This document shows positions 36,312 to 47,925 of a stretch of 64,000 nt of DNA, in pieces (the stretch's first letter is position 1; every line of letters begins with the position of its first letter). Made by a program: the position numbers and the translations under genes. The notes under the pieces were generated by a model. That model did not search any database and was not told the origin of the DNA. It saw only the letters and a program-made list of their open reading frames with translations. This DNA comes from Microbulbifer sp. A4B17. GTDB taxonomy: Bacteria > Pseudomonadota > Gammaproteobacteria > Pseudomonadales > Cellvibrionaceae. The stretch lies in assembly GCF_003076275.1 (NCBI RefSeq), contig NZ_CP029064.1, forward strand, positions 4,733,501-4,797,500, in the 5' to 3' direction.

Positions 36312-36872
36312 TCAACCCCTAGCTATGGGGCGCTTCACGTAAATGGTAACCACTTTGGATTGAGCCATAACCTGCCCGTTTGCGCCCACCAAGACGGCCT
36401 GTAGGGTATGCGTTCCACGCTCAAGAGCCGAAATATCCAGGGCATTACCGTAAGCACTCCCCTGCCAGCGTTGCCCATCGATAATCGCATAAAAGCTTGA
36501 GCCCTCTGGGTAGGCTGGAGTTACTTGTACCTCAAGCGCAATCAGGGTTTGCCCAGGAGGGATAGTAGCCTCATTTATTGGGCTTACGATCTGTATCGAA
36601 ACAGCCTCGGAACTTCTATCTTCCGTATTCGGCGACAATTTTTTTGAGGGTAGCTGCCGGGGCAAGGCGATCGGCTGGATGTTGATCGGTGCCAACTCAA
36701 CCTCTTCCGAGCTGCCGTTTGGTGGTGGTGTATCACTAAAGGTTACCTGACCATCGGGACCCACTATTTTGTATATGGCTCCACTCTCTGCGAAAGCCAC
36801 AAAAGCCACTAGTGGCAAAACTAATAAAACAGCTTTCAGTAGTTCTCGAATTCCCAACATTCTATTAGCCAC
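36312..36872 (-). CDS. DUF4124 domain protein of the gln cluster
   Basis: 186 residues. A signal peptide (about 1-28) is followed by the DUF4124 motif YKIVGPDGQVTFSDTPPP (about 33-50) and a C-terminal beta-sandwich-like domain (about 95-180) with an Ig-like pattern: GQTLIALEVQVTPAYPEG, YAIIDGQRWQGS and GTHTLQAVLVGANGQVMAQS. Probably periplasmic. Its place between glnA and glnL-glnG is common in pseudomonads and relatives, but no link to nitrogen regulation is known. The gap from glnA is about 180 bases and carries a terminator. Confidence 0.88.
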   Translation of the reverse strand: MANRMLGIRELLKAVLLVLPLVAFVAFAESGAIYKIVGPDGQVTFSDTPPPNGSSEEVELAPINIQPIALPRQLPSKKLSPNTEDRSSEAVSIQIVSPINEATIPPGQTLIALEVQVTPAYPEGSSFYAIIDGQRWQGSAYGNALDISALERGTHTLQAVLVGANGQVMAQSKVVTIYVKRPIARG

Positions 36873-36981
36873 CCTGCAACTCCCCCCATTTCAGGTATAG
36901 GGATTTTCATACTTTTGGCGCCGTTTATTGCAGCTGCAAACCACAGAGCCCTAGAGTCCCGGCTGACAGTGTACCCGCAAT

Positions 36982-37015
36982 AAAAAAGCCCGCACCAGAG
37001 TAGTGCGGACTTTTC
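36982..37015 (-). terminator. Terminator of glnA
   Basis: GTCCGCAC / GTGCGGGC stem (one mismatch) with a 7-base loop and, on the minus strand, a following TTTTTT run, about 40 bases after the glnA stop. Confidence 0.8.
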
Positions 37016-37054
37016 GAGAACGGCTCGACGGCATCATCGTGATGCCGGTCGCCA

Positions 37055-38461
37055 TTACACGGAGTAGTACATATCGAACTCGACCGGGTGAGTGGTCATG
37101 TTCAGACGCTCTACTTCTTCACGCTTCAGCTCGATGTAGGCATCGATAGCATCGTTAGTGAATACACCACCGGCTGTCAGGAATTCGCGATCCTGGTCCA
37201 GAGCATCCAGGGCGCCTTCCAGGCTGGAAGCGACAGTCGGGTACTCAGCCAGCTCTTCCGGCGGCAGATCGTACAGATCCTTGTCCGCAGCATCGCCAGG
37301 GTGGATCTTGTTCTTGATACCGTCGAGACCCGCCATCAGCAGCGCGGCGAAAGACAGGTACGGGTTGGCGGTCGGGTCCGGGAAGCGAGTCTCAATGCGC
37401 TTGCCTTTCGGGGAGGGCACGAAAGGAATACGGATAGACGCAGAGCGGTTACGCGCAGAGTAAGCCAGGATTACCGGCGCTTCGAAGCCAGGTACCAGAC
37501 GCTTATAAGAGTTGGTGGAAGCGTTACACAGCGCGTTCAGGGCGCGAGCGTGCTTAACGATACCGCCGATGTAGTACAGAGCAGCTTCGGACAGACCAGC
37601 GTAGGCGTCACCGGCAAACTGGTTTACGCCATCCTTGCTAAAGGACTGGTGAACGTGCATGCCAGAACCGTTATCGCCAACCAGCGGCTTGGGCATAAAG
37701 GTCGCGGTCTTGCCGTAGGCGTGGGCAACGTTGTGTACAGCGTACTTGAGGATCTGTACTTCGTCCGCTTTCTTGGTCAGGGTGTTGGCGGCAACGCCGA
37801 TCTCACATTGGCCGGCAGTGCCCACTTCGTGGTGATGCACTTCTACACGCAGGCCCATCTGCTCCATCGCGGAACACATAGCGGCGCGAACGTCGTGCAG
37901 GGAATCCACCGGAGGAACCGGGAAGTAACCGCCTTTAACACCGGGGCGGTGACCAATATTGCCTTCGGCAAAGTTGTGACCGGAAGACCAGGCCGCTTCT
38001 TCGGAGTTGATTTTGTAGAAGGCGCCGCCCATTTCGGCACCCCAGGTGATGTCGTCGAATACGAAGAACTCGGGCTCGGGACCGAACAGAGCGGTGTCAC
38101 CCAGACCAGTGGACTTCAGGTATTCCTCAGCGCGCAAAGCGATGGAGCGAGGATCGCGCTCGTAACCCTGACCGGTAATTGGGTCGACGATGTTACAGCG
38201 AATGATAACGGTGCTCTCATCGGTGAAGGGGTCGAGGAAAGCGGTCTCGTCATCCGGCATCAGGATCATGTCGGATTCGTTGATGCCCTTCCAACCGGCG
38301 ATGGAAGAACCATCGAACATTTTGCCTTCTTCAAAGAACTCACCGTCAACTTCCGACGCAGGGATGGAAACGTGTTGTTCTTTACCCTTGGTATCGGTGA
38401 AGCGCAGGTCTATCCATTTCGCTTCACTTTCATTAATCAAACCGAGCGTTTTCGCTGACAT
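37055..38461 (-). CDS. glnA: Glutamine synthetase type I
   Basis: 468 residues from ATG 38461, which has GGAGG seven bases upstream; the longer frame to 38521 lacks a ribosome site. Landmarks: [17 protein letters not shown], the metal ligands in [50 protein letters not shown] and [21 protein letters not shown]. The adenylylation site is Tyr in [11 protein letters not shown] (about 396), so it is the GSI-beta type, controlled by adenylyltransferase. It forms glutamine from glutamate, ammonia and ATP. A sigma-54 promoter lies 85-100 bases upstream. Confidence 0.98.
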   Translation of the reverse strand: MSAKTLGLINESEAKWIDLRFTDTKGKEQHVSIPASEVDGEFFEEGKMFDGSSIAGWKGINESDMILMPDDETAFLDPFTDESTVIIRCNIVDPITGQGYERDPRSIALRAEEYLKSTGLGDTALFGPEPEFFVFDDITWGAEMGGAFYKINSEEAAWSSGHNFAEGNIGHRPGVKGGYFPVPPVDSLHDVRAAMCSAMEQMGLRVEVHHHEVGTAGQCEIGVAANTLTKKADEVQILKYAVHNVAHAYGKTATFMPKPLVGDNGSGMHVHQSFSKDGVNQFAGDAYAGLSEAALYYIGGIVKHARALNALCNASTNSYKRLVPGFEAPVILAYSARNRSASIRIPFVPSPKGKRIETRFPDPTANPYLSFAALLMAGLDGIKNKIHPGDAADKDLYDLPPEELAEYPTVASSLEGALDALDQDREFLTAGGVFTNDAIDAYIELKREEVERLNMTTHPVEFDMYYSV

Positions 38462-38786
38462 TGCAGTCCTCCAGGTCTTGAAAAGTAATTGGTCGCTATG
38501 CCTTGCTGTCGCTGCCGGCATTCACTCTTTACCTGGCGTGAAATAAAGCAAGGAGTGTGCCAAATTAGGGCAATCGCCTCAGAGGCCCGGTTGGCGCCGG
38601 TGCGAGCCCCAGCAAAGTGCTGACGCAGCCAGGATAGATGTATTGTGGCCGAGCAGCCATATAAATACGCACCAAGATAGAACATATTTACTCTCGATTC
38701 GCCCGCAAACAGTGCACAACCAACTTGCCTCCGGCTAGTTTATAATGCCGCACCTTCTATCAACATGCGGTACCCCACGGATTCCC
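38462..38786. other. glnA-thiI divergent intergenic region
   Basis: 325 bases without a gene. It contains the sigma-54 promoter of glnA at 38547-38562. A GCACCAAGAT sequence at 38669 resembles half of an NtrC site, but I could not find a convincing full NtrC palindrome. The thiI promoter must also be here. Confidence 0.6.
38547..38562 (-). promoter_or_regulatory. Sigma-54 promoter of glnA
   Basis: On the minus strand the sequence reads TGGCACACTCCTTGCT, matching the sigma-54 consensus TGGCAC-N5-TTGCW with the exact GG-to-GC spacing. It is 85 bases before the glnA start codon and would be activated by the NtrC encoded in this same cluster. Confidence 0.88.
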
Positions 38787-40268
38787 ATGCACTTTGTCGT
38801 CAAGTTTTTTCCAGAGATCACCATCAAGAGCAACCCTGTGCGCAAGCGCATGTCGCGCCAGCTCAAGGACAACCTGCAGCGCCTGCTGCGCCAGCTGGAC
38901 GACCGTATCCAGGTGCGCAAGGATTGGGAAAAGATCGATGTGATCGCGCCCGATGCTGTGTCCCACCTGGGTGGACGTATCGAAGAGGTGCTCTCTCACA
39001 CCCCCGGCATCGCCAACTTCTCCCGCGTGCGCCAGTTCCCCCTGGGTGACCTGCACGACATGTACGAGAAAACCCTGTCGGTTTGGGGAGCAGCCCTGAA
39101 AGACAAGACTTTCTGTGTACGGGTTAAACGCACCGGTAAACACGACTTCCAGTCCCTGGATGTGGAACAGTATGTGGGCGGCGGCCTCAACAAGAATACC
39201 GAGGCATCCGGAGTCAAACTGAAAAACCCCGACATCACCGTCAAGCTGGAGATCCGCCACGACAAGCTCAACGTAATCGAAGAGCAGCATCCCGGCCTGG
39301 GCGGCTTCCCCCTGGGAACGCAAGACCCGGTTTTGTCGCTGGTATCCGGTGGCTTCGACTCTACCGTGGCCAGTTACATGACCATGAAGCGCGGTATCCG
39401 CACCCACTTCCTGTTCTTCAACCTGGGCGGACGCCAGCACGAGCTGGGCGTGAAAGAAGTCGCCTACTACCTGTGGAACAAATACGGCGCTTCCCATAGG
39501 GTGCGCTTTATCACCGTGCCGTTTGACGAGGTAGTGGCGGAGATTCTCGAGCGGGTCGATGACTCCCATATGGGCGTCATTTTGAAGCGCATGATGCTGC
39601 GCGCTGCCGATGTGATCGCCAAGGAGCTGGAGGTGGACGCCGTAGTCACCGGTGAAGCCATCGCCCAGGTTTCCAGCCAGACCCTGAAAAATCTGTCGGT
39701 GATCGACAGTGTTACCAATACCCTGGTATTGCGCCCACTGATCACCACCGACAAGACCGATATTATCCGTACCTCCCGGGCCATCGGCACTGAAGAGTTC
39801 GCCGCAAATATGCCGGAGTACTGCGGCGTTATCTCGGTTAAACCCACCACCCGCGCCAAAATTGAAAAAGTGGAGTCCGAGGAAAACCGCTTCGATTTCA
39901 CCGTCCTCGATCGCGCTATCAGCAATCGGGTGATGCAAAATATTGATCAGGTGATCGAAGAAGTCGATGGCGAAGCACCGGATGTGGAGATCTACGAAGA
40001 GCCGGGCAACGCCGTGGTGATCGATATCCGCCACCCGGATGAGGAGGAGCTGGACCCACTGGAGCTGGGCTGCGAAGTACAGACAATTCCTTTCTACCGC
40101 CTCAACAACAGCTTCGCCCACCTGGACCAGGAGCGCGAGTACCTCCTGTATTGCTCTAAAGGCGTTATGAGCCGCCTGCACGCCTCACACCTGCTGGACG
40201 AAGGTTTTCGCAATGTGGGCGTGCTGCGCCCGCTGATTCCCCACAGACCGGAAACCATTAAGAAGTAA
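38787..40268 (+). CDS. thiI: tRNA 4-thiouridine synthase ThiI with rhodanese domain
   Basis: 493 residues from ATG 38787 (MHFVVKFFPEITIKS); the ATG at 38745 adds 14 residues not seen in the family. Domains in order: N-terminal ferredoxin-like and THUMP (about 1-165), PP-loop ATPase with SLVSGGFDSTVASYMTMK (about 179-196), and a C-terminal rhodanese domain (about 400-490) with the persulfide Cys in LLYCSKGVMSRLHASHL. It makes 4-thiouridine at tRNA position 8 and may serve thiamine biosynthesis. Two hairpins follow its stop. Confidence 0.96.
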   Translation: MHFVVKFFPEITIKSNPVRKRMSRQLKDNLQRLLRQLDDRIQVRKDWEKIDVIAPDAVSHLGGRIEEVLSHTPGIANFSRVRQFPLGDLHDMYEKTLSVWGAALKDKTFCVRVKRTGKHDFQSLDVEQYVGGGLNKNTEASGVKLKNPDITVKLEIRHDKLNVIEEQHPGLGGFPLGTQDPVLSLVSGGFDSTVASYMTMKRGIRTHFLFFNLGGRQHELGVKEVAYYLWNKYGASHRVRFITVPFDEVVAEILERVDDSHMGVILKRMMLRAADVIAKELEVDAVVTGEAIAQVSSQTLKNLSVIDSVTNTLVLRPLITTDKTDIIRTSRAIGTEEFAANMPEYCGVISVKPTTRAKIEKVESEENRFDFTVLDRAISNRVMQNIDQVIEEVDGEAPDVEIYEEPGNAVVIDIRHPDEEELDPLELGCEVQTIPFYRLNNSFAHLDQEREYLLYCSKGVMSRLHASHLLDEGFRNVGVLRPLIPHRPETIKK

Positions 40269-40281
40269 CTTCTGCTCAAGG

Positions 40282-40344
40282 CGCGGGCAACCACCGCCCG
40301 CGCGGGTTTTAAAGCGATCAGCGCCCCAGGGCGGTGATTTTTTA
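40282..40344 (+). terminator. Two consecutive terminator hairpins after thiI
   Basis: First, GCGCGGGC / GCCCGCGC with a 7-base loop and GGGTTTT (40282-40311). Second, ATCAGCGCCC / GGGCGGTGAT with a 2-base centre followed by TTTTT (40318-40344). Either could stop transcription; the pair separates thiI from typA. Confidence 0.75.
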
Positions 40345-40468
40345 CTCAAAATCACTCCCAATTGTCATGCGGCCCCCCTATAATCGCCGCCTTTGGCCGG
40401 AATGCTGCTGTAGAAACCCCGCAGGCCCCCGCCCCGACTTACCAAGATTTAACGCCCAGAGGCCCCCA

Positions 40469-42277
40469 GTGATAGAGAATCTGCGCAATATTGCGATTAT
40501 CGCCCACGTAGACCATGGCAAAACCACCCTTGTGGACAAGCTGTTGTCCCAGTCCGGCACTCTCGACCGCCGCGACGAAGGCGCCGAGCGCGTCATGGAC
40601 TCCAACGATCAAGAGCGTGAGCGTGGCATCACCATTCTGGCGAAGAACACCGCTATCCGCTGGAATGACTACCGCATCAATATTGTCGACACCCCAGGGC
40701 ACGCCGATTTCGGCGGTGAAGTAGAGCGCGTACTGTCCATGGTGGATTCTGTTCTACTGCTCGTAGACGCCGTAGACGGCCCCATGCCACAGACCCGCTT
40801 TGTTACTCAGAAGGCGTTTGAGCAGGGACTCAACCCGATCGTGGTAATCAATAAGATCGACCGCCCCGGCGCGCGCCCTGACTGGGTGATGGACCAGGTA
40901 TTCGACCTGTTCGACAGCCTCGGCGCCACCGACGAGCAGTTGGACTTCCCGGTTGTCTACGCCTCCGCTCTGAACGGCATCGCCGGCCTCGACGACACCG
41001 ATCTGGCCGACGACATGACCCCGCTGTTCCAGATGATTGTGGACAAGGTAGAGCCGCCTAAGGTTGACCCCAAAGGCGCCTTCCAGATGCAGATTTCCGC
41101 TCTGGATTACTCCAGCTATGTGGGCGTTATCGGCGTAGGCCGTATTACCCGTGGCACCCTGACCCCCAACCAGCAGGTAGTGGTACTGGACCGCGAAGGC
41201 AACTCCCGCAAGGCCAAGGTCCTGCAGGTTATGGGTTACCTGGGTCTTGAGCGCACAGAGGTTGAGCAAGCCAGCGCCGGCGACATCGTGTGTATCACCG
41301 GGGTGGGCGAATTGAACATCTCCGACACTCTGTGTGACCCGGACACGCCAGACGCTCTGCCGGCCCTGAGCGTGGACGAGCCCACCGTGAGCATGACCTT
41401 CCAGGTGAACGACTCTCCCTTTGCCGGCCAGGACGGCAAGTTCGTCACTTCGCGCAATATCAAGGAACGCCTGGACCAGGAACTGATTCACAACGTGGCC
41501 CTGCGTGTAGAGCAAGGTGATTCCCCAGATAAATTCCGCGTATCCGGTCGCGGTGAATTGCACCTGTCAGTACTGATCGAAACCATGCGTCGCGAAGGCT
41601 TCGAGCTGGGAGTGTCCCGCCCGGAAGTGGTGCAGAAAGAAGTCGATGGTGAAATCCACGAGCCTTACGAGGAAGTGGTGATCGACGTTGAAGACCAGCA
41701 CCAGGGTCCAATTATGGAAGAGCTGGGTCTGCGTAAAGCCGAACTCACCAATATGGAGCCGGACGGCAAAGGCCGTGTGCGCCTGACCTTTATCGTGCCT
41801 TCCCGCGGCATGATCGGTTTCCGCAACCAGTTCCTGACCCTGACCAGCGGCTCCGGCATCATGACCAGTATCTTCGACCACTACGGCCCGGTAAAACAGG
41901 GTGAAGTGGCCAAGCGCATCAACGGCGTTCTGGTCTCCATGGTCAACGGCAAGACCCTCGCCTATGCCCTGTTCGCCTTGCAGGATCGCGGGCGTCTGTT
42001 CCTCGGCCACGGTGAAGACATTTACGAAGGCCAGGTTATCGGCATCCACTCTCGCGGCAACGACCTGGTGGTAAACCCCACCAAGGGCAAGCAGCTCACC
42101 AATATCCGCGCTGCCGGCACCGACGAAGCCCTGACCCTGACTCCGCCCATTCGTCATACCCTGGAGCAGGCACTGGAGTTTATCGAAGAGGACGAGCTGG
42201 TTGAGGTGACTCCCAACCATATCCGCATTCGCAAGAAAATCCTGCAGGAAAATATGCGCAAACGTACGAAGAAATAA
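40469..42277 (+). CDS. typA: Ribosome-associated GTPase TypA/BipA (GTG start)
   Basis: 602 residues from GTG 40469, the usual length; the in-frame ATG at 40334 adds 45 residues unlike the family. G1 is [15 protein letters not shown] (about 12-26), G2 region contains [16 protein letters not shown]3 is [14 protein letters not shown] (about 74-87), G4 NKID (about 128-131). EF-G-like domains III and V and the TypA-specific C-terminal domain ([20 protein letters not shown], close to the end) follow. It is a translational GTPase for 50S assembly at low temperature or stress. A strong terminator follows. Confidence 0.96.
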   Translation: MIENLRNIAIIAHVDHGKTTLVDKLLSQSGTLDRRDEGAERVMDSNDQERERGITILAKNTAIRWNDYRINIVDTPGHADFGGEVERVLSMVDSVLLLVDAVDGPMPQTRFVTQKAFEQGLNPIVVINKIDRPGARPDWVMDQVFDLFDSLGATDEQLDFPVVYASALNGIAGLDDTDLADDMTPLFQMIVDKVEPPKVDPKGAFQMQISALDYSSYVGVIGVGRITRGTLTPNQQVVVLDREGNSRKAKVLQVMGYLGLERTEVEQASAGDIVCITGVGELNISDTLCDPDTPDALPALSVDEPTVSMTFQVNDSPFAGQDGKFVTSRNIKERLDQELIHNVALRVEQGDSPDKFRVSGRGELHLSVLIETMRREGFELGVSRPEVVQKEVDGEIHEPYEEVVIDVEDQHQGPIMEELGLRKAELTNMEPDGKGRVRLTFIVPSRGMIGFRNQFLTLTSGSGIMTSIFDHYGPVKQGEVAKRINGVLVSMVNGKTLAYALFALQDRGRLFLGHGEDIYEGQVIGIHSRGNDLVVNPTKGKQLTNIRAAGTDEALTLTPPIRHTLEQALEFIEEDELVEVTPNHIRIRKKILQENMRKRTKK

Positions 42278-42297
42278 TTAGTATTTTCTTCAACTTT

Positions 42298-42323
42298 AAA
42301 AAGGGCCCTTTGGGCCCTTTTTT
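42298..42323 (+). terminator. Terminator of typA
   Basis: AAAGGGCCC / GGGCCCTTT stem with a 3-base loop and a TTTTTT run, about 20 bases after the typA stop. Confidence 0.92.
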
Positions 42324-44777
<2,454 letters not shown>

Positions 44778-44832
44778 TCTGGATACACTTTGGCCGTCTC
44801 CTCAAGGAAGGCGGCTGAATGTTTCTTCTAAT

Positions 44833-44860
44833 AAAAAAGGGCCCTTATCGGGCCCTTTTT
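44833..44860 (+). terminator. Terminator of chitinase gene
   Basis: AAAAAAGGGCCC / GGGCCCTTTTT with a 5-base loop, about 60 bases after the chitinase stop. Confidence 0.92.
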
Positions 44861-44892
44861 ATTTATCATTTAGTCCGTTCCCAAAAAAATCA

Positions 44893-45099
44893 TTACGGCG
44901 TATCTAGTAAGATATGCATCACTTCACCAAAGCTCCCTTTTGACAAATGGTTTTTCAACCAACGAATACCATCATCTGTCAAATTTTGCTCGTACTTAAT
45001 ATGATTTGAATCTCGCAGATAAATTCTTAGCCTGGGATAAGAAGCAACAAATTCCTGCAACCAATAATCAACTAAATTAACTCTATTATTATCATCCAT
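44893..45099 (-). pseudogene. Probable remnant of a longer gene (68-residue frame)
   Basis: The frame from the ATG at 45099 gives 68 residues (MDDNNRVNLVDYWLQEF start). The same frame is open for about 29 further codons upstream, to a stop near 45185, and reads as protein (GLACKCWIPEYIFR), but has no start codon and the ATG has no Shine-Dalgarno. This suggests the 3' end of a gene that lost its beginning. No family recognised. It is followed by a long gene-poor stretch. Confidence 0.45.
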
Positions 45100-46139
45100 T
45101 CTAAAAATGTATTCAGGAATCCAACATTTACATGCTAAACCAGTACCGGTAGTTGTTTCAATCGCCTGAATCTGGCTCCAATTATACTATTCAAAAAAAA
45201 AGAGAAAATAAGGAATTAAATTTCACCCTACTGGAGCTGCCAACAAAATAAAGATTTACCCCCCAGGGCCACCCAAGGTAAAAAAGCCAAAAAAATACAG
45301 GAAAATCCTAAAATTATTACGGATTGACTGCCTTAATCCATAGCCCCCTGAATATCTCAAGTTTAGAGAGGGTGGAAAATAATATTATAGAAACAAACAT
45401 TACTGGCAGCATTGAAAAATATATCCCTCATTAGTTAGACCGGCCAAGATAGCTCCCTTAGATAGAAACTCTACTCGCTGAGATACTACATGCTTAAAGT
45501 AAGAAATAACTATAGGAGCCACTAATCAAAGAGTAAGTGCGATGACAAGCCAGTCTCACTTGCAGCGAACAACAACGCACCATCTATTTATAGACGGCAT
45601 TAAAAATTGTAAAAAAGAGGATTTCTTTTTTACTTCAGGAGACTCCTAACCCCGGCATAAAAAACATTTATGCCTTATATCTTCATAGATTTTTTTGTTT
45701 CTGTATGCATACTTTACAATGACTCATAGCCACTAAAAGTTTTTTAGATTGAAAATCTCCCCAGAGATATTGGGCATACTTATTAAATCATTAATAACTA
45801 CCTCTAGTGAATAGATAACTCTTTACAACCAGCGAAAGTAATATTTAGTACGTTAGAACTAAGTGGTTAGGTGGAGGTATGGCACTTAATTGGTCAAAGG
45901 AAACGTTAGAAAAGGCTGTATAGCATCTGAATAACTCCCAACTCAGTAGATCGGAGGGCGGCCTGGTAAGTTATTGCCTCTTAGACTGACATGCTATGGC
46001 TCTATATGCTTGCACAGTAGAGTTACCTTATATATGTCATATTAGGTCACAGGGGGAACAATTAACTGTATTCAATCAATAGTGTTTTACTAGGTTATTA
46101 GCCAAATAGTATGTAATTCATTCACTTACTCGTGAAACA
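45100..46139. other. Gene-poor AT-rich stretch of about 1 kb
   Basis: No frame of convincing size on either strand. Items seen: a 35-residue frame at 45542-45649 followed by a hairpin GGCATAAA / TTTATGCC (45654-45674); and a frame at 45879 (MALNWSKETLEKAV) ended by TAG, whose continuation reads a further 22 codons before TGA and about 30 more before another stop. These look like decayed coding sequence or chance. Base composition differs from the gene-dense flanks. Confidence 0.55.
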
Positions 46140-46661
46140 TCAATGAGGACCATAAAAACGCTGCTCAACTTTCTGCCACTGCGCCAAAGCTGTTTGTGAG
46201 TGCAAACAAACTGTGAGTCGCTCGAATCTTGAGGCATAAGCGCGCAAAACGGCCAACCCCTGATGTGCCGCAATCTCGTGAGGAAAGCGGTTAGTGCCAG
46301 CCCCCAGTGCCGGAAACAGTATCGTTTTGCAGCCACGCTCTTTCGCCAACTCCAAAACACTTTCATAGCAATGCCTCAACTGCACTATTGCCTGGCTACC
46401 CCATTGATCGCCACTGCTCCACTGGGGCGTAACGGTATGCAACAGGTAATTGACGGGTAAATCATAGGCTCTGGTTAAACGGGCTTCACCTATTGGGCAG
46501 GCTCTTTGACTGGCACACTGTGGGATTAGTTGAGTCCCGCAATGGGCATAAATCTGTGCAGAGAGTCCCCGCCCCCGAATAAGATGCTTGTGCGCTGGAC
46601 ACACCAGTGCATCTCCAGACATCGTCAAAATATCACCACAAGTCAGCTGAATTTGTGTCAC
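46140..46661 (-). CDS. Divergent macro-domain protein
   Basis: 173 residues with the macro-domain order: IQLTCGDILTMSGDALVCPAHKHL (strands and the GDI of the ADP-ribose pocket), GLSAQIYAHCG, CPIGEARLTRAYDLPVNYLLHTVTPQW and LFPALGAGTNRFPHEIAA. In canonical enzymes the third element reads VNAAN and is followed by a glycine-rich GGGV loop; here they read VCPAH and RGRGL, so the catalytic Asn is missing. It may bind ADP-ribose or another nucleotide without hydrolysing it, or have a new activity. Lone gene; nothing beside it suggests a toxin partner. Confidence 0.85.
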   Translation of the reverse strand: MTQIQLTCGDILTMSGDALVCPAHKHLIRGRGLSAQIYAHCGTQLIPQCASQRACPIGEARLTRAYDLPVNYLLHTVTPQWSSGDQWGSQAIVQLRHCYESVLELAKERGCKTILFPALGAGTNRFPHEIAAHQGLAVLRAYASRFERLTVCLHSQTALAQWQKVEQRFYGPH

Positions 46662-46833
46662 GATTTCTCAGTTCTAAAGTTTGAGTTACTGATACTGTAG
46701 CTTGCTACTTTGGTCGGTGGCCGATTCCCCCTATACTCAGCATTGCTTCACTCCGGCAGTGGCTACCCCCATAGTTGTATGATGCAGGGCGGTCCCGAGC
46801 AAGCGGAAGGTTGCAGTCGGTATAGCAACGGGA

Positions 46834-47922
46834 ATGACTATGAGCTCAGGGTATAACAATCAAAACCCCGCGATTTCCACCTCCATTGATGAGGTGCAGC
46901 GCATAGATCTGCGCAGACGGATATTGGCTTCCTCTTATATGCTGATATTCGCTATGGCTATCACCGGGGCCATGGCAATTATTGCCCTTACCGCTACCAA
47001 TATCCTGCAGGCCTCGACACTCTTTATCGTCGCCGTGGTAATTTTATTTGCATATATTACTGTCAATATCATTGGCCCCACTGAAAAAACACCCATGCTG
47101 GTGGGCATTCTCCTACTGGTACTATATTTCTACTTACTGCTCACCGGTGGCGTAAACAATACCGGTTTGATGTGGGCAGTTATGTTGGTACCCGGCTTTA
47201 TCAACCTGTATGGCTATAAAACCGGAACAACTGCCCTATTGGGCATCGGCTTAGCCACAGCAGCAATTCTGTTTTACCCGGATTTCCCAGGGCTCACAGC
47301 CAAATATGACACGGCCTATCGCGCGCGTTTTATTGCAGTATTTGGTGCTCTCACCGCCCTGACAGCTCTTCTCGATAGCAGTCGTCACCAGACCCAGCAA
47401 CTGCTCCAACGGCTAACCGGGGAACTGGAGAGCTATGCGGCAACGGATACGCTGACAGGGCTGGCAAACCGCCGGGAGGCCTTTCGCGCAATTAACGAAC
47501 TGGAACGTCGCAATGACAAGCTTCAGGATCAATATGTCATTTTGATTGGTGATTTGGATAACTTCAAAATGATCAACGATACCTACGGTCACTCCTTTGG
47601 CGACCGTGTATTGCAGGATGTCGCCAAGATTTTGAAAAGTAATACTCGGTCCGAAGATATAGTGGCGCGCTGGGGCGGCGAAGAATTTTTACTGCTGTTG
47701 CCAAATACGGATTTAAAAGGTGGCAGTATCCTGGCAGAAAAGCTGCGCCGCAGGGTTTCTACACTTAGCCGCCGCTATACACGCCCGGTTAAAATATCGA
47801 TTAGCCTGGGGGTCGTCGAGGGCAGCACCAGCGGCAAACCTCTCAATCAGCTATTAGCCGAAGCTGACAAACGTATGTATCGAGCCAAGAACGGCGGTCG
47901 TAACAAAGTGGTCGCGGCGTAA
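46834..47922 (+). CDS. Membrane diguanylate cyclase (GGDEF)
   Basis: 362 residues. About six hydrophobic segments (35-57, 62-82, 90-110, 115-130, 135-152, 165-180) form an N-terminal membrane sensor, followed by a GGDEF domain (about 200-360) that begins ATDTLTGLANRREAF, with active-site motif GGEEF (281-285) and the inhibitory I-site RSED five residues before (272-275). It should make c-di-GMP and be product-inhibited. The signal sensed is unknown. No Shine-Dalgarno stands out; GGGA lies six bases before the ATG. Confidence 0.94.
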   Translation: MTMSSGYNNQNPAISTSIDEVQRIDLRRRILASSYMLIFAMAITGAMAIIALTATNILQASTLFIVAVVILFAYITVNIIGPTEKTPMLVGILLLVLYFYLLLTGGVNNTGLMWAVMLVPGFINLYGYKTGTTALLGIGLATAAILFYPDFPGLTAKYDTAYRARFIAVFGALTALTALLDSSRHQTQQLLQRLTGELESYAATDTLTGLANRREAFRAINELERRNDKLQDQYVILIGDLDNFKMINDTYGHSFGDRVLQDVAKILKSNTRSEDIVARWGGEEFLLLLPNTDLKGGSILAEKLRRRVSTLSRRYTRPVKISISLGVVEGSTSGKPLNQLLAEADKRMYRAKNGGRNKVVAA

Positions 47923-47925
47923 GTA

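Noticed and set aside
37088..38458. 456-residue plus-strand frame opposite glnA
   Set aside because: Long antisense shadow of a highly codon-biased gene; no ribosome site or family features.
38760..40181. 473-residue minus-strand frame opposite thiI
   Set aside because: Shadow of thiI codon structure; His/Gln/Val-rich low-complexity translation without motifs.
40754..42220. Minus-strand frames opposite typA
   Set aside because: Antisense shadows; typA is unambiguous on the plus strand.
45879..45920. 14-codon frame MALNWSKETLEKAV
   Set aside because: Shine-Dalgarno-like GGAGG is only one base from the ATG and the frame ends at once; listed only as part of the remnant region.
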